Origin: Sutcliffiella horikoshii
Lineage (GTDB): Bacteria > Bacillota > Bacilli > Bacillales > Bacillaceae_I
Direction of reading: 5' to 3'
NCBI RefSeq assembly: GCF_021991925.1
Contig: NZ_RXZI01000006.1
Span: 62,001-126,000 of the forward strand
DNA: 64,000 nt
Shown here: positions 1-8,572 of the stretch, piece after piece
How positions within the stretch are numbered: position 1 is the stretch's first letter
How the letters are laid out: each line of letters begins with the position of its first letter
Position numbers and translations under genes: made by a program
The notes under the pieces: generated by a model
What the model saw: only the letters and a program-made list of their open reading frames with translations
Told to the model about the DNA's origin: nothing
Databases searched by the model: none

Positions 1-1113
1 TATGTGATTGATACCCGTTCGTATCCCGGTCGCAATCCCGAAGAACCTGACACAGAAAAGGTGGTCCGCGGAGCACGTGATGGTTATGTGGAAAACATCA
101 TCGTCAACACAGCGTTAACACGCCGCAGAATTAGGGATGAAAGACTTCGTTATGAAATTTTCCAAGTTGGGGAACGTTCTAAAACCGACATTTGTCTTGC
201 GTACATAAAAGATGTTGCAGATCCCGATTTGGTGGATATTGTTCGAAAAGAAACCAAGAACATTGACATAGATGGATTGACGATGGCGGATAAAACAGTG
301 GAAGAGTTCATCGTCAAGCAGGGTTTCAACCCATTTCCGCTAGTACGATATACGGAGAGGCCCGATATCGCTGCGACCCATCTATTAGAAGGCCATGTGG
401 TTGTCATGGTGGATACCTCTCCAAGTGTCATCATCACGCCTACCACGTTCTTTCACCACGTTCAGCATGTGGAAGAGTACCGTCAATCTCCAGCGGTGGG
501 TACGTTTGTCCGGTGGGTACGCTTTTTAGGTATATTTGCCTCTTTATTCCTTTTGCCCCTATGGTTCCTCATGGTCCTAGAACCAAGTCTATTACCAGAG
601 CCAATTGGTTTTGTAGGACCAAATGAAGAATCAAACATACCGATCGTGTTTCAAATCTTTTTAGCTGATATCGGGATAGAATTTCTAAGGTTGGCTGCCA
701 TCCACACCCCTACGGCGTTGTCAACCGCGATGGGTCTGATTGCTGCTGTTTTAATCGGTCAAATCGCCATTGATGTAGGACTGTTTGTTCCGGAAGTTAT
801 TCTGTATGTGGCTGTCGCGGCCATTGGGTCGTTTACTACGCCAAGTTATGAATTAAGTGTGGCAAATAAAATAGTCCGGCTGTTATTGTTAATTTTGGTT
901 GCGTTATTCCATGTGCCTGGACTTGTGGTCGGTGTGACAATCTTTGTATTGTTCCTAGCGGGAACACGATCCTTAAACACACCATATTTATGGCCGTTAA
1001 TACCTTTCAGCCCTAAAGCTCTCTTCATGATCATGATCCGCAGAAGTACCCCGGGGGCAAAAATACGTCCAAGTATCGTCCACCCGAGGAATCGATTCAG
1101 GCAGCCACAATAA
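1..1113 (+). CDS. spoVAF: Stage V sporulation protein AF, 3' part (5' end outside window)
   Basis: The reading frame is open from base 1 and gives 370 residues. The family is usually about 490 residues, so roughly the first 120 lie upstream of the window. The visible part has a soluble GerA-like region (about residues 1-165) followed by several hydrophobic membrane segments (for example around FLGIFASLFLLPLWFLMVL) and a short basic tail ending NRFRQPQ. SpoVAF is a spore inner-membrane protein related to the A subunits of germinant receptors; it acts with the SpoVA proteins during germination. Its position directly before lysA is the usual end of the spoVA operon, and a strong terminator follows. 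Expression in the forespore is expected from the family, but the promoter is outside the window. Confidence 0.93.
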   Translation, partial: YVIDTRSYPGRNPEEPDTEKVVRGARDGYVENIIVNTALTRRRIRDERLRYEIFQVGERSKTDICLAYIKDVADPDLVDIVRKETKNIDIDGLTMADKTVEEFIVKQGFNPFPLVRYTERPDIAATHLLEGHVVVMVDTSPSVIITPTTFFHHVQHVEEYRQSPAVGTFVRWVRFLGIFASLFLLPLWFLMVLEPSLLPEPIGFVGPNEESNIPIVFQIFLADIGIEFLRLAAIHTPTALSTAMGLIAAVLIGQIAIDVGLFVPEVILYVAVAAIGSFTTPSYELSVANKIVRLLLLILVALFHVPGLVVGVTIFVLFLAGTRSLNTPYLWPLIPFSPKALFMIMIRRSTPGAKIRPSIVHPRNRFRQPQ

Positions 1114-1201
1114 CAAACTAGTAAGAATATTCGCTTGATAGAGGGATTTAGATGTGGTAGAGTTTAGTTTAATCAAGTGCAGAATGAAAGTGATTCTTAC
1201 G

Positions 1202-1233
1202 AACAGCTAAAGATTCTGTTTAGCTGTTTTTTG
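1202..1233 (+). terminator. Intrinsic terminator of the spoVA operon
   Basis: A perfect 10-bp stem (AACAGCTAAA at 1202-1211 with TTTAGCTGTT at 1219-1228) is followed by a run of six T. It lies 90 bases after the spoVAF stop and before the lysA promoter region. Confidence 0.9.
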
Positions 1234-1338
1234 CTTAAATTTTGTAAACAGGGCTAGAACACATCCACATCTCTCAAGTAGGGAATATGGTATAAAATAG
1301 AGCTACATATAAACTAAACGTGTAAGGGGAAACGGCAG

Positions 1339-2664
1339 ATGTATTTTCATGGAACCAGTAAAGTGAACGCAAAAGGACATTTGGAAATAGGAGGAGTCGA
1401 CACGATCGGGTTGGCGACCGAATACGGCACTCCACTATATGTATATGATGTGGCGCTAATAAGAGAGCGTGCTCGTGATTTTCAGAAAACATTTAAAAAC
1501 TTAGGTGTAAAAGCCCAGGTAGCTTACGCTAGTAAAGCTTTTTCTTCTGTTGCCATGTTTCAATTAATTAAAGAGGAAGGCTTATCCTTGGATGTAGTGT
1601 CAGGAGGAGAGCTCTATACCGCTTTAGTTGCCGATTTTCCAGTGGAACGCATCCATTTTCATGGCAATAATAAGAGTGTCGAGGAGCTTGAAATGGCAGT
1701 GAGAGAGAAAATCGGTTGTGTGGTTGTCGATAACTTCCTGGAACTGAAGCTTCTTCAGGAGGTGTGTGAAGACCATGGCTATGTTATGCCGATACTCCTA
1801 CGAGTTACGCCAGGAATCAATGCGCACACACATGATTATATTTTAACGGGTCAGGAAGATTCCAAGTTTGGATTTGACTTGCAAAGCGGCCAGGCGCATG
1901 AAGCGATGCAAATTGCGTCAACTGCATCTCACTTGGACTTATTGGGGATTCACTGCCACATCGGATCTCAAATCTTTGAAACGACCGGATTCAAGCTTGC
2001 AGCAGGAAAGCTTTTTGAAACATTAAAAGAATGGAACGAGCAGGATGGATTTGAAGCACGAGTGGTAAACCTGGGTGGAGGATTCGGGATTCGTTATACA
2101 GCCGAAGATAATCCTCTTCCTGCCTCCGTCTATGTAGAAGAAATCATTTCTGATGTACAATCTTTTGTTGGCGAACATGGATTGAACATGCCGGAAATCT
2201 GGATTGAGCCAGGCCGTTCTTTAGTAGGGGATGCAGGCACTACCATCTATTCTGTAGGTTCAAAAAAAGAGATACCGAACATAAGACATTACTTGGCAAT
2301 AGATGGTGGAATGACGGATAATATCCGACCTGCTCTCTATCAAGCAAAATATGAAGCAGTACTTGCAAACAGAGTAGAAGAGGAAGCAGACGACAAGGTA
2401 TCCATAGCAGGAAAATGCTGCGAATCCGGTGATATGCTCATTTGGGACCTTCCGTTGCCAAAAGCTAACCATGAAGACTTTCTGGCAGTATTCTGTACGG
2501 GAGCGTACGGATATGCAATGGCCAACAACTACAATAGGATTACCAAACCGGCAGTGGTGTTTGTTGAAGATGGCGAGGCTCAATTAGTCATCAGACGTGA
2601 AACGTTTGAAGATCTAGTGAGATTGGACCTGCCATATCAAGCGAAAAGTAAAATAGTAAAATAA
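1339..2664 (+). CDS. lysA: Diaminopimelate decarboxylase
   Basis: LysA decarboxylates meso-diaminopimelate to L-lysine, the last step of lysine synthesis, in the cytoplasm and with pyridoxal phosphate. The 441 residues match the family length. The PLP-binding lysine sits in AYASKAF (about residue 66); HCHIGSQ, NLGGGFG, EPGRSL and the substrate-binding CESGD motif follow in the expected order for a fold-type III enzyme. The ATG is preceded by AAGGGGAAA at normal spacing. A TATAAAAT-like -10 lies about 45 bases upstream, so the gene is probably transcribed separately from spoVAF. No lysine riboswitch was recognised in the short leader. Confidence 0.97.
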   Translation: MYFHGTSKVNAKGHLEIGGVDTIGLATEYGTPLYVYDVALIRERARDFQKTFKNLGVKAQVAYASKAFSSVAMFQLIKEEGLSLDVVSGGELYTALVADFPVERIHFHGNNKSVEELEMAVREKIGCVVVDNFLELKLLQEVCEDHGYVMPILLRVTPGINAHTHDYILTGQEDSKFGFDLQSGQAHEAMQIASTASHLDLLGIHCHIGSQIFETTGFKLAAGKLFETLKEWNEQDGFEARVVNLGGGFGIRYTAEDNPLPASVYVEEIISDVQSFVGEHGLNMPEIWIEPGRSLVGDAGTTIYSVGSKKEIPNIRHYLAIDGGMTDNIRPALYQAKYEAVLANRVEEEADDKVSIAGKCCESGDMLIWDLPLPKANHEDFLAVFCTGAYGYAMANNYNRITKPAVVFVEDGEAQLVIRRETFEDLVRLDLPYQAKSKIVK

Positions 2665-2700
2665 TCTGGTTGGAAAAAATGAGTCCATTCTCCTTGGGGC

Positions 2701-2971
2701 CCACTGAAAAACCCGATAACTTATCATAATGACGATTTCTAGCTGGTGATTGGAGCAATTGGCGAAGACTCCTTGAAAATGCGAGTATTTTCTGCGTGCG
2801 ATGTATCGCTGTCGCAGCCTTCCTTGTCCAGCGGGGGAGTAGCGACATTATTGAGACCCCGCAGGGTGTAGCCGGAGGAGGCTCAAGGCCGCTCTCTGGA
2901 TAAGCGAAGCCGTTTGCGGAAATCAACAGCGGTATGGAACAGATTACTAAAATAATGTGCTTTTTCAGTGG
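2701..2971. repeat. Dispersed GC-rich intergenic repeat, family A, copy 1
   Basis: The core (about 2743-2930) shares segments such as GATTGGAGCAAT, GAAGACTCC, GCGGGGGAGTAGCGACA, TGAGACCCCGCAG, GAGGAGGCTCAAGG, GGATAAGCGAAGCC and GCGGAAATCAACAGC with four other gaps of this window (34998, 42446, 49115, 56753). This copy is bounded by an inverted repeat, CCACTGAAAAA (2701-2711) and TTTTTCAGTGG (2961-2971), unlike the GGCTCTGTTAA ends of other copies. It fills most of the lysA-ppiB gap. The rest of the gap holds only the ppiB leader. There is no credible ORF. Confidence 0.75.
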
Positions 2972-3119
2972 CCTTTTCTCCTTGGAGATGGGCTTTTTGA
3001 TTGTATGAAAGGTAGATGGTTTAATCAACAGAAAATCCATTCGTCATCTTACTTCCTTTTCAACTTAATTTCATGTATGATAAAAACTGGTTCATTTTAT
3101 TACAAAGGAGATGTTCATA

Positions 3120-3560
3120 ATGGCAAAAACAGGATACATACTAATGGAAAATGGCGAGAAGATCGAATTCGAACTTTATCCAAACGAAGCACCTAATACA
3201 GTTGCAAACTTTGAGAAATTAGCGAACGAAGGATTTTACAATGGTGTAACTTTCCACCGTGTTATCCCTGGTTTCGTAAGCCAAGGTGGAGACCCGACTG
3301 GTACGGGTGCAGGCGGAAGTGGTACTACAATCAAGTGTGAAACGGAAGGAAACCCACATAATCATGAGGCGGGGAGCTTATCGATGGCTCATGCTGGAAG
3401 AGACACCGGTTCTAGCCAATTCTTCATCGTTCATCAACCTCAACCTCACTTGAACGGTGTTCATACGGTTTTCGGTAAAGTGACTTCCGGACTAGAGACT
3501 GCTAGAAACATGAAAAATGGCGATGTTATGGAGAAAGTGGAAGTAACTGACGCTGAATAA
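3120..3560 (+). CDS. ppiB: Peptidyl-prolyl cis-trans isomerase, cyclophilin type
   Basis: This is a cytoplasmic cyclophilin that isomerises X-Pro bonds during protein folding. The 146 residues agree with single-domain bacterial cyclophilins. The core motifs are visible: [19 protein letters not shown], the [16 protein letters not shown] segment and [12 protein letters not shown]. The ATG at 3120 was chosen because AAAGGAG (3104-3110) precedes it at normal distance; an upstream in-frame codon would overlap this site. It stands alone between a repeat element and a terminator, as in the usual lysA-ppiB-rib order. Confidence 0.96.
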   Translation: MAKTGYILMENGEKIEFELYPNEAPNTVANFEKLANEGFYNGVTFHRVIPGFVSQGGDPTGTGAGGSGTTIKCETEGNPHNHEAGSLSMAHAGRDTGSSQFFIVHQPQPHLNGVHTVFGKVTSGLETARNMKNGDVMEKVEVTDAE

Positions 3561-3573
3561 TGTTGCAATAAGC

Positions 3574-3600
3574 GGGAGCAGAGATGCTCTCTCTTTTTTT
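3574..3600 (+). terminator. Intrinsic terminator after ppiB
   Basis: GGGAGCA, loop GAGA, TGCTCTC, then a T-rich tail, 14 bases after the ppiB stop. Confidence 0.8.
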
Positions 3601-3627
3601 ACTACAAGAAGGAAGCAGGGAACTACA

Positions 3628-3714
3628 TTGAATAAAAAGAATTGGATATTACTCGGTGTATTGCTAACGATGTCCCTGGTCTGGGGACTCATCTACTGGT
3701 TTTTCATCGTATAA
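3628..3714 (+). CDS. Small single-span membrane protein, 28 residues, unrecognised
   Basis: A TTG start with a purine-rich AGAAGGAAG site about 10 bases upstream opens a 28-codon frame. It reads NKKNW, then a hydrophobic stretch (ILLGVLLTMSLVWGLIYWFF), then IV and stop, the plan of a minimal membrane peptide with a cytoplasmic basic N terminus. It lies between the ppiB terminator and the rib riboswitch promoter, with no visible promoter of its own, so it might be read through from ppiB. No function can be assigned. Composition alone could produce such an ORF by chance, so confidence is moderate. Confidence 0.5.
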   Translation: MNKKNWILLGVLLTMSLVWGLIYWFFIV

Positions 3715-3737
3715 CAAATTTATCTGAAACTTTAAAT

Positions 3738-3765
3738 TTTACATATGGTGAAGATATGCTAAAAT
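3738..3765 (+). promoter_or_regulatory. Sigma-A-type promoter of the rib operon
   Basis: TTTACA (3738-3743), a 16-bp spacer and TAAAAT (3760-3765) lie directly upstream of the FMN riboswitch. Confidence 0.65.
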
Positions 3766-3791
3766 AATAATGATAGATAACTACATATGAA

Positions 3792-3941
3792 TGTCCTTCG
3801 GGGGTGGGTGAAATTCCCTACCGGCGGTGATGAAGCCAAGTGCTTCTTAGTCCGTGACCCGGTTTTCTTGAAAAAGAAAGGCGGTGGATCTGGTGCAACT
3901 CCAGGGCCGACAGTGAAAGTCTGGATGGGAGAAGGATTATA
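3792..3941 (+). ncRNA. FMN riboswitch (RFN element) of the riboflavin operon
   Basis: The conserved RFN core is readable: CTTCGGGGGTGGGTGAAATT near the 5' end, CCTACCGGCGGTGATGA, AGTCCGTGACCC, GGTGCAACTCCAGGGCCGACA, and AGTCTGGATGGGAGAAGGA at the 3' end. It is followed by a competing hairpin (AAACAGTGT at 3948-3956 with ACACTGTTT at 3972-3980) and a terminator. This is the standard arrangement for FMN-dependent premature termination upstream of ribD. Confidence 0.97.
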
Positions 3942-4009
3942 GATTGCAAACAGTGTAAAATTAATATCAGAACACTGTTTATTTTCCTATACGCAATTTT
4001 AATCCACCA

Positions 4010-4040
4010 AACCTCTAAGGCCAAACCTTAGAGGTTTTTT
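4010..4040 (+). terminator. Riboswitch-controlled terminator
   Basis: AACCTCTAAGG (4010-4020), loop CCAAA, CCTTAGAGGTT (4026-4036) and a T run. It is the expression platform of the FMN riboswitch, 220 bases ahead of ribD. Confidence 0.9.
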
Positions 4041-4066
4041 ATATGTAAAGACTGTTTTTGGTAAAA

Positions 4067-4220
4067 TTTGTTGATTTTTTAGTATTTCTGTATCAACCGC
4101 TATATTCCATACTGTCGTGCGTTCCTTTCCTTGAGGTACTAAAATTATTATCTGTCTGTTTTGGAGTATGTAAGCAGCAAAAAGTCCAATTTCCGACTTT
4201 TTACTAGTGGATAGCAACAG
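4067..4220 (+). repeat. Dispersed MITE-like element, family B, copy 1
   Basis: This 154-bp segment lies between the riboswitch terminator and ribD. It resembles 55197-55330 and the reverse complement of 59389-59539. Shared parts are the ends TTTGTTG and TAGCAACA (inverted), AACCGCTATATTCCA, CTGTCGTGC, GGAGTATGTAAGCAG and a hairpin made of AAAAAGTC and GACTTTTTACTAGT. It has no coding capacity, so it looks like a non-autonomous inverted-repeat element inserted in the rib leader. Confidence 0.75.
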
Positions 4221-4261
4221 AACAATGAGAAAAGAGCCTAAGTAGAAAAGGAGGGGTCACA

Positions 4262-5368
4262 TTGGACGACCAATACTATATGAAATTTGCAATAGATCTT
4301 GCAAAGCGTGCAACAGGCCAGACCTCTCCTAACCCAGTGGTAGGGTCAGTCGTTGTGAAAAACGGGGAGATTGTTGGATTTGGTGCCCATCTTAAAGCAG
4401 GTGAATCACATGCGGAAGTAAATGCCATCAAGATGGCAGGGTCCGATAAAACAAAAGGTTCAACGGTTTATGTTACTTTGGAACCTTGCAGTCATTATGG
4501 CAAAACTCCTCCATGCTCGGATTTGCTCATCCAATCCGAAGTGAATAAAGTAGTCATTGCATCAGTAGATCCCAATCCTCTTGTAGCAGGAAAAGGGATT
4601 GAAAAGCTTCGCAAAGCTGGTATCGAGGTGGAGTTGGGAATATGTCAGGAAGAAGCACTAGCTTTAAATCAAGTGTTCTTTCACTATTTAAAGACGAATC
4701 AGCCTTATGTGACGCTTAAAACGGCTGCTAGCCTGGACGGTAAAACCGCTACTCACGCATATGAGAGCAAGTGGATTACAGGGGCGGAAGCACGCTTGGA
4801 CGTGCATCAATACCGGCATCAACACGATGCCATCCTAGTCGGGGTGGGTACAGTGCTTGCCGATAATCCGAGCCTGACAACCAGACTGCCGAACGGTGGA
4901 AAAAATCCGATAAGAATTATCTTGGACACTCAGCTGCGGACACCCTTGCATGCAAAGGTGGTAACAGATGGAGAAGCACCGACTTGGATCATTACTGGTA
5001 CGAATCGAGATTTAGAAAAAGTGGCAGCTCTTGAGAACAAACATGGAGTAAGAGTCCTATCACTTCCTTCGCTGAAAGTGGACATCCCACTACTCTTATC
5101 TTTGTTGGGGAAGGAAGGGGTCACCTCGTTATTTGTGGAAGGCGGGGCTACGGTGAATGGAAGTTTCCTTAAAGAGAAAGCCATTAATCAGGTCATAACC
5201 TATATTGCACCTAAGTTGATTGGAGGAATTGACGCTCCGACGTTAATAGGTGGAGAGGGTTTTGCCACAATGGCAGAAACCGTCAATCTGGAAATAAAAG
5301 AATTTACGCAACTTGGGAAGGACTTGAAGATTGTCTCGATACCTATTTTAAACGGAAAGGAGGAATGA
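4262..5368 (+). CDS. ribD: Bifunctional riboflavin-specific deaminase/reductase
   Basis: RibD deaminates the pyrimidine produced by GTP cyclohydrolase II and then reduces the ribosyl side chain with NADPH, the second and third steps of riboflavin synthesis. Length is 368 residues. The N-terminal deaminase (about 1-145) shows the zinc signature HAEVNAI with PCSHYGKTPPC. The C-terminal reductase (about 146-360) shows KTAASLDGK, SKWITG and VEGGATVNGSFL. The start is TTG, fixed by AAGGAGGGG a few bases upstream. It is the first gene of the rib operon and the FMN riboswitch controls it. Confidence 0.97.
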   Translation: MDDQYYMKFAIDLAKRATGQTSPNPVVGSVVVKNGEIVGFGAHLKAGESHAEVNAIKMAGSDKTKGSTVYVTLEPCSHYGKTPPCSDLLIQSEVNKVVIASVDPNPLVAGKGIEKLRKAGIEVELGICQEEALALNQVFFHYLKTNQPYVTLKTAASLDGKTATHAYESKWITGAEARLDVHQYRHQHDAILVGVGTVLADNPSLTTRLPNGGKNPIRIILDTQLRTPLHAKVVTDGEAPTWIITGTNRDLEKVAALENKHGVRVLSLPSLKVDIPLLLSLLGKEGVTSLFVEGGATVNGSFLKEKAINQVITYIAPKLIGGIDAPTLIGGEGFATMAETVNLEIKEFTQLGKDLKIVSIPILNGKEE

Positions 5369-5372
5369 CCAC

Positions 5373-6032
5373 TTGTTTACGGGAATTATTGAAGAAATTG
5401 GAACGATCAAACAAATCATCAGGGGTGACCAGGCAATAATTTTAGAGATAGAAGCAAAGAAGGTATTGAATGATGTAAAGCTCGGGGATAGTATTGCTGT
5501 CAACGGTGTATGTTTGACTGTTACAACTTTCTCGGCGAACCGCTTTACAGTGGATGTCATGCCTGAAACGGTGCGTGCAACTTCCTTACAGTCTTTGAAT
5601 GCAGGTTCAAAAGTAAACCTCGAACGGGCCATGATAGCAAATGGTAGATTTGGAGGGCATTTTGTAAGTGGCCATGTCGATGGGACAGGTATCATACACG
5701 ATAAAAAAAGGGTGGCAAACGCTGTTTACTATACCATAACGGTAGATGCTGAGCTTTCACGCTACTTGATGTTGAAGGGTTCGGTTACAGTAGACGGTAC
5801 CAGTTTAACGATTTTTGGCGCATCGGATAATAGCTTTACCATATCACTCATTCCACACACATTGAATGAAACCATCCTGGGAGGAAAAGGTAAAGGAGAT
5901 ACCGTTAATATTGAAGTGGACATGCTGGCGAAATATATGGACCATCTGATGAGGCAACAAAATGGAAATGTAGGTGCAACTCCTAAGACCGGTATGTCAT
6001 CATCATTTTTAGAAGAGCATGGATTTAAATAA
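5373..6032 (+). CDS. ribE: Riboflavin synthase, alpha chain
   Basis: It dismutates two molecules of 6,7-dimethyl-8-ribityllumazine to riboflavin. It has 219 residues in two homologous barrels: FTGIIEEIG at the N terminus, then GHFVSGHVDG linking to the second barrel, with VDGTSLTI and LIPHTL later. The start is TTG, four bases after the ribD stop, with AAAGGAGG within the end of ribD, implying translational coupling. Expected to work with the lumazine synthase encoded two genes downstream. Confidence 0.96.
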   Translation: MFTGIIEEIGTIKQIIRGDQAIILEIEAKKVLNDVKLGDSIAVNGVCLTVTTFSANRFTVDVMPETVRATSLQSLNAGSKVNLERAMIANGRFGGHFVSGHVDGTGIIHDKKRVANAVYYTITVDAELSRYLMLKGSVTVDGTSLTIFGASDNSFTISLIPHTLNETILGGKGKGDTVNIEVDMLAKYMDHLMRQQNGNVGATPKTGMSSSFLEEHGFK

Positions 6033-6047
6033 GGCGAGGTGAGAACG

Positions 6048-7250
6048 ATGAGTGAATTATTTAATACGATTGAAGAGGCATTAACAGACCTTCGGGAAGG
6101 CAAGGTCATCATTGTTTGTGATGATGAGGACAGGGAGAATGAAGGGGACTTTGTTTCCCTTGCAGAAAAGGCAACTCCTGCTGTCGTGAACTTCATGGCC
6201 ACTCATGGGCGTGGATTGATTTGTGTTCCTGTTCAGGAGGAGCTTGCAGAGAAATTGGACCTTGTTCCAATGGTGAACCACAATACGGATTCACATGGCA
6301 CCGCATTTACTGTAAGTATTGACCATATCTCGACGACAACTGGTATTTCCGCATTTGAACGTTCCACCACCATTCTGGAACTGTTATCACCCACTTCAAA
6401 AGCGGGAGATTTCAAACGCCCTGGACACATTTTCCCGCTAGTAGCAAAAAAAGGTGGAGTGTTAAGAAGGGCAGGTCATACAGAAGCTGCGGTAGACCTG
6501 GCTCAAATGAGCAGATCTTCCCCAGCCGGAGTGATCTGTGAAATTATGAACGAAGATGGATCCATGGCGCGTGTTCCCGAACTGAGGAATATTGCCGATA
6601 AGTTTGACTTGAAAATGATTACAATTAAAGATTTAATTCAATACCGTAACCGAAAGGACAAACTTGTTCAAAGGGAAGTGGAAATCAAGCTTCCTACTGA
6701 ATTCGGGGATTTTAGAGCCGTTGGATATTCCAATATCGTAGATGGCAAGGAACATGTGGCCTTGGTAAAGGGAGAAATAAGTCCTGACAAACCGACACTT
6801 GTCCGGGTTCACTCTGAGTGCTTGACAGGAGATGTGTTTGGCTCGAACCGTTGTGATTGCGGACCGCAGTTGCATGCAGCATTGGCGCAAATCGATAAAG
6901 CTGGCAACGGTGTGCTTCTTTATATGAGGCAAGAGGGTCGAGGCATCGGGCTTTTGAATAAGATGCGAGCCTATAAGCTTCAGGAACAGGGTTACGATAC
7001 AGTGGAGGCCAATGAAAAGCTTGGGTTTGGCGCAGACTTGAGGGATTATGGAATCGGGGCTCAGATTCTACGGGATCTTGGCGTCTCCCAAATGAAGCTG
7101 CTAACCAATAACCCTCGTAAAATTGCTGGATTAAAAGGCTATGAGTTGGAGGTAGTGGACCGTGTGCCACTCCAGATGCCGACAAAAGAAGCGAATGAAA
7201 ATTACTTAAAAACCAAGCATTCAAAATTGGGGCATATGTTGCATTTTTAA
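6048..7250 (+). CDS. ribBA: Bifunctional 3,4-DHBP synthase / GTP cyclohydrolase II
   Basis: The N-terminal half makes 3,4-dihydroxy-2-butanone 4-phosphate from ribulose 5-phosphate; the C-terminal half opens GTP. Length is 400 residues. The DHBP synthase part has [12 protein letters not shown] and [11 protein letters not shown]. The cyclohydrolase II part has [18 protein letters not shown], which contributes the zinc cysteines, and [10 protein letters not shown]. The ATG at 6048 has GAGGTGAG just upstream and starts MSELFNT; a GTG three codons earlier would cover this site. It provides both entry branches of the riboflavin pathway. Confidence 0.97.
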   Translation: MSELFNTIEEALTDLREGKVIIVCDDEDRENEGDFVSLAEKATPAVVNFMATHGRGLICVPVQEELAEKLDLVPMVNHNTDSHGTAFTVSIDHISTTTGISAFERSTTILELLSPTSKAGDFKRPGHIFPLVAKKGGVLRRAGHTEAAVDLAQMSRSSPAGVICEIMNEDGSMARVPELRNIADKFDLKMITIKDLIQYRNRKDKLVQREVEIKLPTEFGDFRAVGYSNIVDGKEHVALVKGEISPDKPTLVRVHSECLTGDVFGSNRCDCGPQLHAALAQIDKAGNGVLLYMRQEGRGIGLLNKMRAYKLQEQGYDTVEANEKLGFGADLRDYGIGAQILRDLGVSQMKLLTNNPRKIAGLKGYELEVVDRVPLQMPTKEANENYLKTKHSKLGHMLHF

Positions 7251-7304
7251 TATTAATTATTCCGGTATGATAGTACAGTACCGTAAAAATAGGAGGAACA
7301 TTAG

Positions 7305-7769
7305 ATGGCAAAGGTATTTGAAGGGAATTTAGTAGGAACAGGACTTAGAGTAGGTATTGTGGTAGGAAGATTCAACGAGTTTATTACAAGCAAGCTTCTT
7401 GGTGGAGCACAGGACGCTCTTAAAAGACACGGTGTAGAAGAGGGTCAGGTAGATGTAGCATGGGTACCAGGGGCTTTTGAAATTCCGTTGGTGGCCAAAA
7501 GAATGGCTGATTCTGGGAAATATGATGCTGTGATTACACTTGGCACGGTGATTCGTGGATCGACTCCTCATTTTGACTATGTCTGCAATGAGGCAGCAAA
7601 AGGAGTATCCCAGGCTTCCATGCAATCTGGAATTCCTGTAATCTTTGGCGTGCTGACAACAGAAACCATTGAACAAGCAATTGAACGGGCAGGTACGAAA
7701 GCAGGCAATAAAGGCTGGGAAGCTGCGGCGTCTGCCATTGAAATGGCCAATTTATTAAGAGAATTTTAA
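7305..7769 (+). CDS. ribH: 6,7-dimethyl-8-ribityllumazine synthase
   Basis: It condenses DHBP with the ribitylamino-pyrimidine to give lumazine, the substrate of RibE, and normally assembles as a 60-subunit shell. The 154 residues are typical. Motifs are [47 protein letters not shown] with the catalytic histidine, and [12 protein letters not shown]. The ATG follows AGGAGG. The 54-base gap after ribBA contains no terminator, so it stays in the rib operon. Confidence 0.97.
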   Translation: MAKVFEGNLVGTGLRVGIVVGRFNEFITSKLLGGAQDALKRHGVEEGQVDVAWVPGAFEIPLVAKRMADSGKYDAVITLGTVIRGSTPHFDYVCNEAAKGVSQASMQSGIPVIFGVLTTETIEQAIERAGTKAGNKGWEAAASAIEMANLLREF

Positions 7770-7924
7770 GATTTATTTCAAAAGGGTGTACTTTAAAGCT
7801 TTGATTGGATAGAATGTATATTTAAGAGTATGAAAATCTTTCAAATAGGAACATTCTGGTGTAATTTTCCTATACTATTTGTAGTTACACTGATGAAAGT
7901 TTTTTCGATAATGAGGGGTAATAT

Positions 7925-8287
7925 ATGTTAATTCGTTATAAGAAGAGCTTTGAGAAAATTGCTATGGGTCTTATGTCCTTTATGCCAACTGAAAAAGAGC
8001 TAAAGAAGTTACAGAAATCCATGAGAGACTACGAAGAGAAAGAAAACTGGCAGCTTTTTCTTTGGAAAGAAGACGATATCATTGGATTGATCGGTATCGA
8101 ATTGGAAGAGGACAGCTTCACCATTCAACATATCAGTGTCATCCCATCCCATCGTGGACAAGGATTCGGCAAAAAAATGGTTGTGGCGCTCACAGAAACC
8201 TATCCAAACAAAGCGGTGAAAACAACACAATATACAACTGCATTTATTGAAAAATGTGATCTAGATGAAAAAGAATGTAGTGAGTAA
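7925..8287 (+). CDS. ribT: GNAT-type acetyltransferase RibT, last gene of the rib operon
   Basis: A 120-residue protein of the GNAT fold. The acetyl-CoA binding loop is the HRGQGFGKKMV segment, preceded by the beta-strand ISVIPS. Its substrate is not known from the sequence. Family position at the end of rib operons is the main ground for the name. ATG follows GAGGGG. A 155-base gap separates it from ribH without an obvious terminator. The C terminus ends with an acidic, cysteine-containing tail (CDLDEKECSE). Confidence 0.85.
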   Translation: MLIRYKKSFEKIAMGLMSFMPTEKELKKLQKSMRDYEEKENWQLFLWKEDDIIGLIGIELEEDSFTIQHISVIPSHRGQGFGKKMVVALTETYPNKAVKTTQYTTAFIEKCDLDEKECSE

Positions 8288-8303
8288 CTGCTGCATATAT
8301 GAG

Positions 8304-8345
8304 AAAAACGACGGCTTTCTAATGAAAGCGCGTCGTTTTTTGCGT
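8304..8345 (+). terminator. Terminator of the rib operon
   Basis: A nested hairpin: AAAACGACG (8305-8313) pairs with CGTCGTTTT (8331-8339) around an inner GCTTTC/GAAAGC stem, followed by a T run. It lies about 20 bases after ribT. Confidence 0.9.
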
Positions 8346-8399
8346 TGTAAGGGGGAACTTTCGCGTGTGCTACAATTTCGGATAGGTCAGAAAATGAGA

Positions 8400-8522
8400 A
8401 TACAAGCGGAACTGAAGCAAATACAGTCCGGAAATTGAAAATACGAGCGGAACCGGGTCAAATGCAGACCGAAAAACTAAAATACGATCGGTAATGCACC
8501 AAATACATGCCGTTTGACAACG
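8400..8522. repeat. Tandem array, 3 units of 41 bp (each two half-units of about 20.5 bp)
   Basis: Units begin at 8400, 8441 and 8482 with ATACAAGCGGAA, ATACGAGCGGAA and ATACGATCGGTA. Each contains a second half-unit starting near base 21 (ATACAGTCCGGAAA, ATGCAGACCGAAAA, ATACATGCCGTTTG). The array lies between the convergent genes ribT and ypuF. No protein frame is maintained, because 41 is not a multiple of 3. Confidence 0.8.
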
Positions 8523-8572
8523 ACAGGAAAAGTACGTTCATTCCCTTTGTCATCCCACTCCATATAACTCGC

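Noticed and set aside
1240-1338. Lysine riboswitch upstream of lysA
   Set aside because: The leader is too short and none of the conserved L-box segments could be found.
6712-7311. 199-codon minus-strand frame
   Set aside because: It is antisense to the highly conserved ribBA cyclohydrolase part, whose plus-strand motifs are unambiguous.
7829-7930. 33-codon frame between ribH and ribT
   Set aside because: There is no ribosome site before its ATG and it overlaps the ribT ribosome site; composition is merely AT-rich.
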